The position numbers were made by a program, and so were the translations under genes. Positions 23,521 through 27,497 of a stretch of 27,497 bases of DNA are shown here, in pieces. The notes beneath the pieces were generated by a model that made no database searches, was not told the DNA's origin, and saw only the letters and a list, made by a program, of their open reading frames with translations. How positions within the stretch are numbered: the stretch's first letter is position 1; the number at the start of each line of letters is the position of its first letter. The stretch is from NCBI GenBank assembly GCA_000697335.1, contig JNEM01007938.1:1-27497 (forward strand). The letters run 5' to 3'. Source of the stretch: Conidiobolus incongruus B7586 (taxonomy: Eukaryota > Entomophthoromycota > Entomophthoromycetes > Entomophthorales > Conidiobolaceae).

Positions 23521-24380
23521 GGTCTTTAATTTAAATCATATTATTTTTCCTTTAACTTTATTTATTTTGATAAAATATAAATTTAAAATTGGTGAACTTT
23601 TTGAGCCACTTTGCTTAAAATTCAAAATTTCACCAAAAACAATAAAGTGAATCCTAAATTTCAGTTATAATGAAATCATCGAAAGTCGGGACAAATTGAC
23701 TAATTTGACATTACAATTATTCCTATCAACGGTTGAATTCAATGTAAAATTATTGATTAAAGTGTTACTATAGTGGTAACTATATCTTCACACAACAAAT
23801 GCTATAGGTTGTAATATAGATTCAATAGAATACTTTATAATCTACTATATATTCAATAGCAAATGAAATCAACTGTTATATATTCATATTAATTTTATCA
23901 ATCATAACAATATTTAACAAAATTTCATTCCACCATAATTTACTAATATTCAATAATTGTCAGGCAGTATAAAATGATTTTAATGTTCATCAAATTAATA
24001 AATTTATATTAAATCTGTATTTTAATATTATTTTGAATATAATAATATTTCTCAATTAATGTATTCATGTTGCTTGTACTTAATATTTGAATGTAAAAAA
24101 ATGAATTTTATATATTATATAAATTTATGAACTCATATTTGAATGGGAAAAACAAAGGAGATTATTGGTATACAAAATGTAAATAAAAATATTGTTTAAC
24201 ATTTTATACACATTGATATTAGATATTAACTAAAAAATTCCCTTTAATGTTAATAATGAAATTATCAGATATATCAAATTTTAATTTAAATTAAATTATC
24301 AATATTTTATTAATTATAAAAATTATTATAATTTTTGGTAGTAAGATAATTACAAAATAAAAAAAAAATAAATAAATAAT

Positions 24381-25586
24381 CTAAGATAAAAGAGCTCTAT
24401 TCCACTCTCTAATACACGAATTAAATTGCCAATCCCAAGTCTTTTCGGGATTACAGTGACAATTATTCTTGATAAAATCCACACCGTCAGGGCAATGTGT
24501 ATCCGAATTGTGCTGGTAGCCAATATCCTTGAAGAAGTGCACTTGGGACTTGGGGAGGAAAATACTTAGAAAAATACTATGGACGGGAGCGTCACCCCAG
24601 CGCTCATAGAAGAACCCACCCTTCTTGTCGAGATGGTCGAAAAAGTCGAGGTATTCTTTGGAGCGCCATACGTCTAAGGAGCCAATTTCAAAGTTGGACC
24701 AGAAGTGGCACATGTTGTATTTGTCACCCTCATTCTCGCGGAGGAATTTGATGGCATTGTGCTTGGGCAAAGTTTCGGTAAGGTTGTTGGATTTGATGTA
24801 GTCCATAACAGTGTCCCATAGGGTTGGAATAGTGGCTTCGATTTCCTTGTAGGTCATAGTGAATCCGTACTTCTTGTCATTGTCGTGCAAGTATTTGAAA
24901 GGATCGTAGTTGATGTCGCATGGGAAATGTACATCAGGTTCAACTCTCCAGTAATAGTCAAATTGGTCTAACAATGGATGTCTGAAGAAGAATCCGGACT
25001 CGAAGCGACACATGTGGCGATAGGATTCGGAGTCACCATAAACGTAACCAGCATGCTTCCAAAGTTCGCGGGCCTTGTCTTCATCGATCCATGGTGGAAT
25101 ACTCCAATGTTCCTTTGGAATCACTCCGAAATGTACATCAGCTTTGGTGTGAAGTCTAACTCGAGTCTTAAATTCTTCAGTAAAATTCTGCTCGTTAAGG
25201 AAGACGTAGGGATAGTTGTAGTTACGATTGAATCTATCTTCCAATTCTCGCATACTGTTCAACCAACCTTCCAATTCCTTGTTGCGGACTAAGACCACGT
25301 AAGCGGCTTTCATACGTTCATCCTTCTTGGGTTTGGGTTCATCGATGATTTCAACTTCTTTGATAGGTTTTTCGGTTGATTTGTGTATGGAATTAGGCGC
25401 AATTTCATTAACTGTTTCATGGTTATTAATATCTCTTGAATCTACCTTTCTAGCTTCCGATTGAATATGATTCCAATAATCATCATCCTTATTTTTAATT
25501 ACCAAACTAACAATTATCCAGATGGCAACTAGACAAATAGTAAAAATGAATCCCTTTTTGGCAAGCACTATATGTGATTGATTCAT
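24381..25586 (-). CDS. GT15 alpha-1,2-mannosyltransferase paralogue D, intronless
   Basis: Kre2/Mnt1/Ktr family, 401 aa in one exon. The cytosolic tail has a KK pair just before the membrane anchor (about 12-30). A charged Lys/Glu/Asp-rich luminal stem runs to about residue 91, then the catalytic domain starts MKAAYVVLVRNKELEGWL. All key motifs are intact: WRVEPDVHF (Glu 216), CHFWSNFEI (Glu 300), YERWGDAPVHSI, and GYQH (His 359) followed by HCP and a Cys-containing tail. It is closest to gene C in length, motif positions and lack of the intron. The role is presumably Golgi addition of alpha-1,2-mannose to glycoproteins; which linkage step it serves cannot be told from sequence. GC content and C-ending codons are relatively high for this genome, pointing to good expression. 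Its upstream region (25600-25830) is less AT-rich than the rest of the flank. Confidence 0.95.
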   Translation of the reverse strand: MNQSHIVLAKKGFIFTICLVAIWIIVSLVIKNKDDDYWNHIQSEARKVDSRDINNHETVNEIAPNSIHKSTEKPIKEVEIIDEPKPKKDERMKAAYVVLVRNKELEGWLNSMRELEDRFNRNYNYPYVFLNEQNFTEEFKTRVRLHTKADVHFGVIPKEHWSIPPWIDEDKARELWKHAGYVYGDSESYRHMCRFESGFFFRHPLLDQFDYYWRVEPDVHFPCDINYDPFKYLHDNDKKYGFTMTYKEIEATIPTLWDTVMDYIKSNNLTETLPKHNAIKFLRENEGDKYNMCHFWSNFEIGSLDVWRSKEYLDFFDHLDKKGGFFYERWGDAPVHSIFLSIFLPKSQVHFFKDIGYQHNSDTHCPDGVDFIKNNCHCNPEKTWDWQFNSCIREWNRALLS

Positions 25587-25679
25587 TATTTAATATGTTG
25601 ATTAAGGTTCAATATTAATTCTTTTTTACAATGGTACCAATTTGTTAAGATCATCACAAGTATTTATCTAGTTATAAGA

Positions 25680-25693
25680 TTCCCAATTGGGAA
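25680..25693. promoter_or_regulatory. 14-bp perfect palindrome upstream of GT15 gene D
   Basis: TTCCCAATTGGGAA is its own reverse complement and lies about 95 bp before the start codon of gene D. Six G/C bases in such AT-rich surroundings are unusual. It could bind a dimeric factor, but I cannot name one and nothing shows function. Confidence 0.3.
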
Positions 25694-26255
25694 ATCCACT
25701 CAAATCTCGATTTTTCTGTCAAACGGTTTGGAAAAGGGTATGATTTCAATGGACTACTCAACAAAAGCATTATTCGCCACTGGTCAATTCGATTCCAGAT
25801 AGGTCATCATTTTATTGAGAATGTACACTTTAAATATAGTACTTGTAATATGATTTTATATTAACAAAATACAATAACTATGATTTATTAATTATTTATA
25901 TATTTGAGTATAGGACATTTCTTACATTTTATAGTAATTATATAATATTGTTTCTTGTCCTCTTTTTCTCAATCAAATTTGCGATAATACGCTAACTCTC
26001 CCAATTTATGTTATCAAAACTATATCATTATTAATTATTTGATAACTGAATTTGGATAAAATTTCGAAAGACCAGATTTGTGAATTTTCATGGTAGTATG
26101 TATGACAAATTAAACAATAGTAGTACAATCTAACATTTTGAAATTGCAATCATGTTTACAAAATATATTGATTTGAGATATTAATTGGTGATTAACAATT
26201 ATCCTATTATAGAACATACTTATATTAATTATAATACATATAATTTATTAATAGC

Positions 26256-26279
26256 ATATATATATATATATATATATAT
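26256..26279. repeat. (AT)n microsatellite
   Basis: Twelve uninterrupted AT units lie in the flank upstream of GT15 gene D. Confidence 0.93.
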
Positions 26280-27497
26280 CAATAAACAAAACCAATGGCA
26301 ACATCAATAATATTAATTAATCATTTATATTCTGTTTAAGTCCCAATTCGTAAAATATGAAAATTGTGCCATTAAGTAATCAATATCCATCCATCTCATC
26401 CTATCTTATCATAAAATCTTTCTCCAAAGCTTTTCAATATTTCTTTCGATTAACCAGTTTATCATTTTTCGCCATTTTTTCCAATTTCAATTACTTTATT
26501 ATAAAAATAAAATTTTAAAAATTGAATTGCGATATAAATTTACAAAATATTGTAAGTGTTGAATTGGATAATATACTTTGATTATGAAAAAAATATTTTT
26601 TATTATTCCTTTTAAATAAAACTAATAAGAAAATGAGATAATAGCTATTTTAATTTGAAATATGAACTCTAATTTTTACAATATACTATTTTATAATATT
26701 TTAAGATTAAACATATTTTTAAAAACGAATGTTGAATTTCAAGCGTGACAACTATTTAATCAAGACTATCATCCAAGAACCATTTACTATCAAATGAAAA
26801 TTTAATATAGTATTTTAGCCATAATTAAATTATAAATTAATTCAAGATTCTCAACTAGTTTAATTTTATTATCTTGATATTAAAATTGATATTCAAAATC
26901 TATTTTTAACCAAGAAAAATTAGATTATATAAATTATTCACAATATTTATCATGTTACAGATTATTATAATATATTTCGATATCTAAAAATAAATTCAAT
27001 GTTTTTCAATATTTTTTTATTAATATTGGATAAATTATCTGGAACTATAGTCATATCTGGATAATATAATGATCATTTGCCATATCATCATATCTTAGTA
27101 AAAATAAAATATTTTTATAGTTTAATAAAGTTTGATGGACTGGTAAAATAATTTTTTTCCAAGCATATCAAATTTAATTCAAATATGATATGATTTTTAT
27201 ATAATTATTTTTTATTTTATTAGAAAATTAAGGAATAAATTGGAGGATAATTAAAAGTTATTATAATCAATAATATCAAAATATTATTTTAATTAAAACC
27301 ATTATAAATAACTAAATTTAAATTATAATTATTAATAATTATTTACAAACTCAATATATAATGATTGAAATATTTAAAATTTATTAGTATTTTTTTTAAT
27401 TTAAATATATTAAAAATATTATATAATCTTAATAATATTAATTATTATATTTAAATAATTTTTCATTTATAATTTTTTAAAAAAATATTATTTTAAT

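Larger units (their letters stand above)
12621..24380. other. 11.8 kb gene-free AT-rich region, transposon graveyard
   Basis: No open frame of gene length occurs on either strand. The base is nearly all A and T, with small GC-richer islands. Several islands read as eroded mobile-element coding sequence: copia-like about 17.2-17.5 kb, LINE-like about 18.9-19.2 kb, gypsy-like about 20.8-21.0 kb and mariner about 22.64-23.52 kb. Islands near 13360-13620, 16080-16330 and 21929-22057 could not be assigned. I see no tRNA, rRNA or CRISPR-like array. Confidence 0.6.
25587..27497. other. Upstream flank of GT15 gene D, AT-rich
   Basis: The first 250 bp are somewhat GC-richer and probably hold the gene D promoter. 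Farther out is AT-rich sequence with a TA microsatellite. A pyrimidine-rich patch at about 26380-26490 lies in a 53-codon open frame on the plus strand (26357-26518, M K I V P L...). Its product is rich in Phe and Ser and matches nothing I know, so I do not call it a gene. Past 26520 I see nothing. Confidence 0.55.

Noticed and set aside
26357-26518. 53-codon open frame from ATG in the flank of gene D
   Set aside because: The product is low-complexity Phe/Ser-rich, reflects a pyrimidine-rich strand, and matches no known family.

Overview
The window looks like a piece of a fungal nuclear chromosome from a very AT-rich genome. Four genes encode glycosyltransferase family 15 (GT15) enzymes, the Kre2/Mnt1/Ktr alpha-1,2-mannosyltransferases, a family known only from fungi. 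Introns are short (46 to 67 nt) and spliceosomal, with GT...AG ends. One gene is a mitochondrial TACO1/YebC-type translation factor and one is a CNOT11-type CCR4-NOT subunit. CNOT11 is absent from budding yeast, so a close Saccharomyces relative is unlikely. I cannot place the species further; an early-diverging fungus is a guess.

Layout: positions 1658-7517 form a compact gene block. It holds GT15 gene A (minus, two exons), the TACO1-like gene (minus, five exons), GT15 gene B (minus, two exons) and the CNOT11-like gene (plus, three exons). Then comes a 3.9 kb AT-rich gap, GT15 gene C (plus, intronless, 11415-12620), an 11.8 kb AT-rich gap, GT15 gene D (minus, intronless, 24381-25586) and 1.9 kb of AT-rich flank. 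Coding sequence is clearly richer in GC than everything around it.

The GT15 proteins should be type II Golgi membrane proteins that add alpha-1,2-mannose to O- and N-linked glycans of secreted and wall proteins. B, C and D keep all the metal and catalytic motifs I can recognise. A has changed both residues expected to bind Mn2+, so it may be an altered or inactive paralogue. A and B share an intron at the same codon; C and D have none. TACO1 and CNOT11 are housekeeping genes with no evident functional link to mannosylation.

The long gaps contain no intact gene that I can find. They hold strongly eroded mobile-element remains: a mariner transposase (about 22.64-23.52 kb), a probable LINE reverse transcriptase (about 18.9-19.2 kb), Ty3/gypsy-like remnants (about 9.5-9.8 kb and 20.8-21.0 kb) and a weaker Ty1/copia-like remnant with possible repeat ends (about 15.5-18.7 kb). 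I see no clear new biological system. The most interesting points are the diverged mannosyltransferase A, the split intron pattern in the cluster, and the transposon graveyard between the paralogues. All assignments come from reading motifs by eye; no database search was run.
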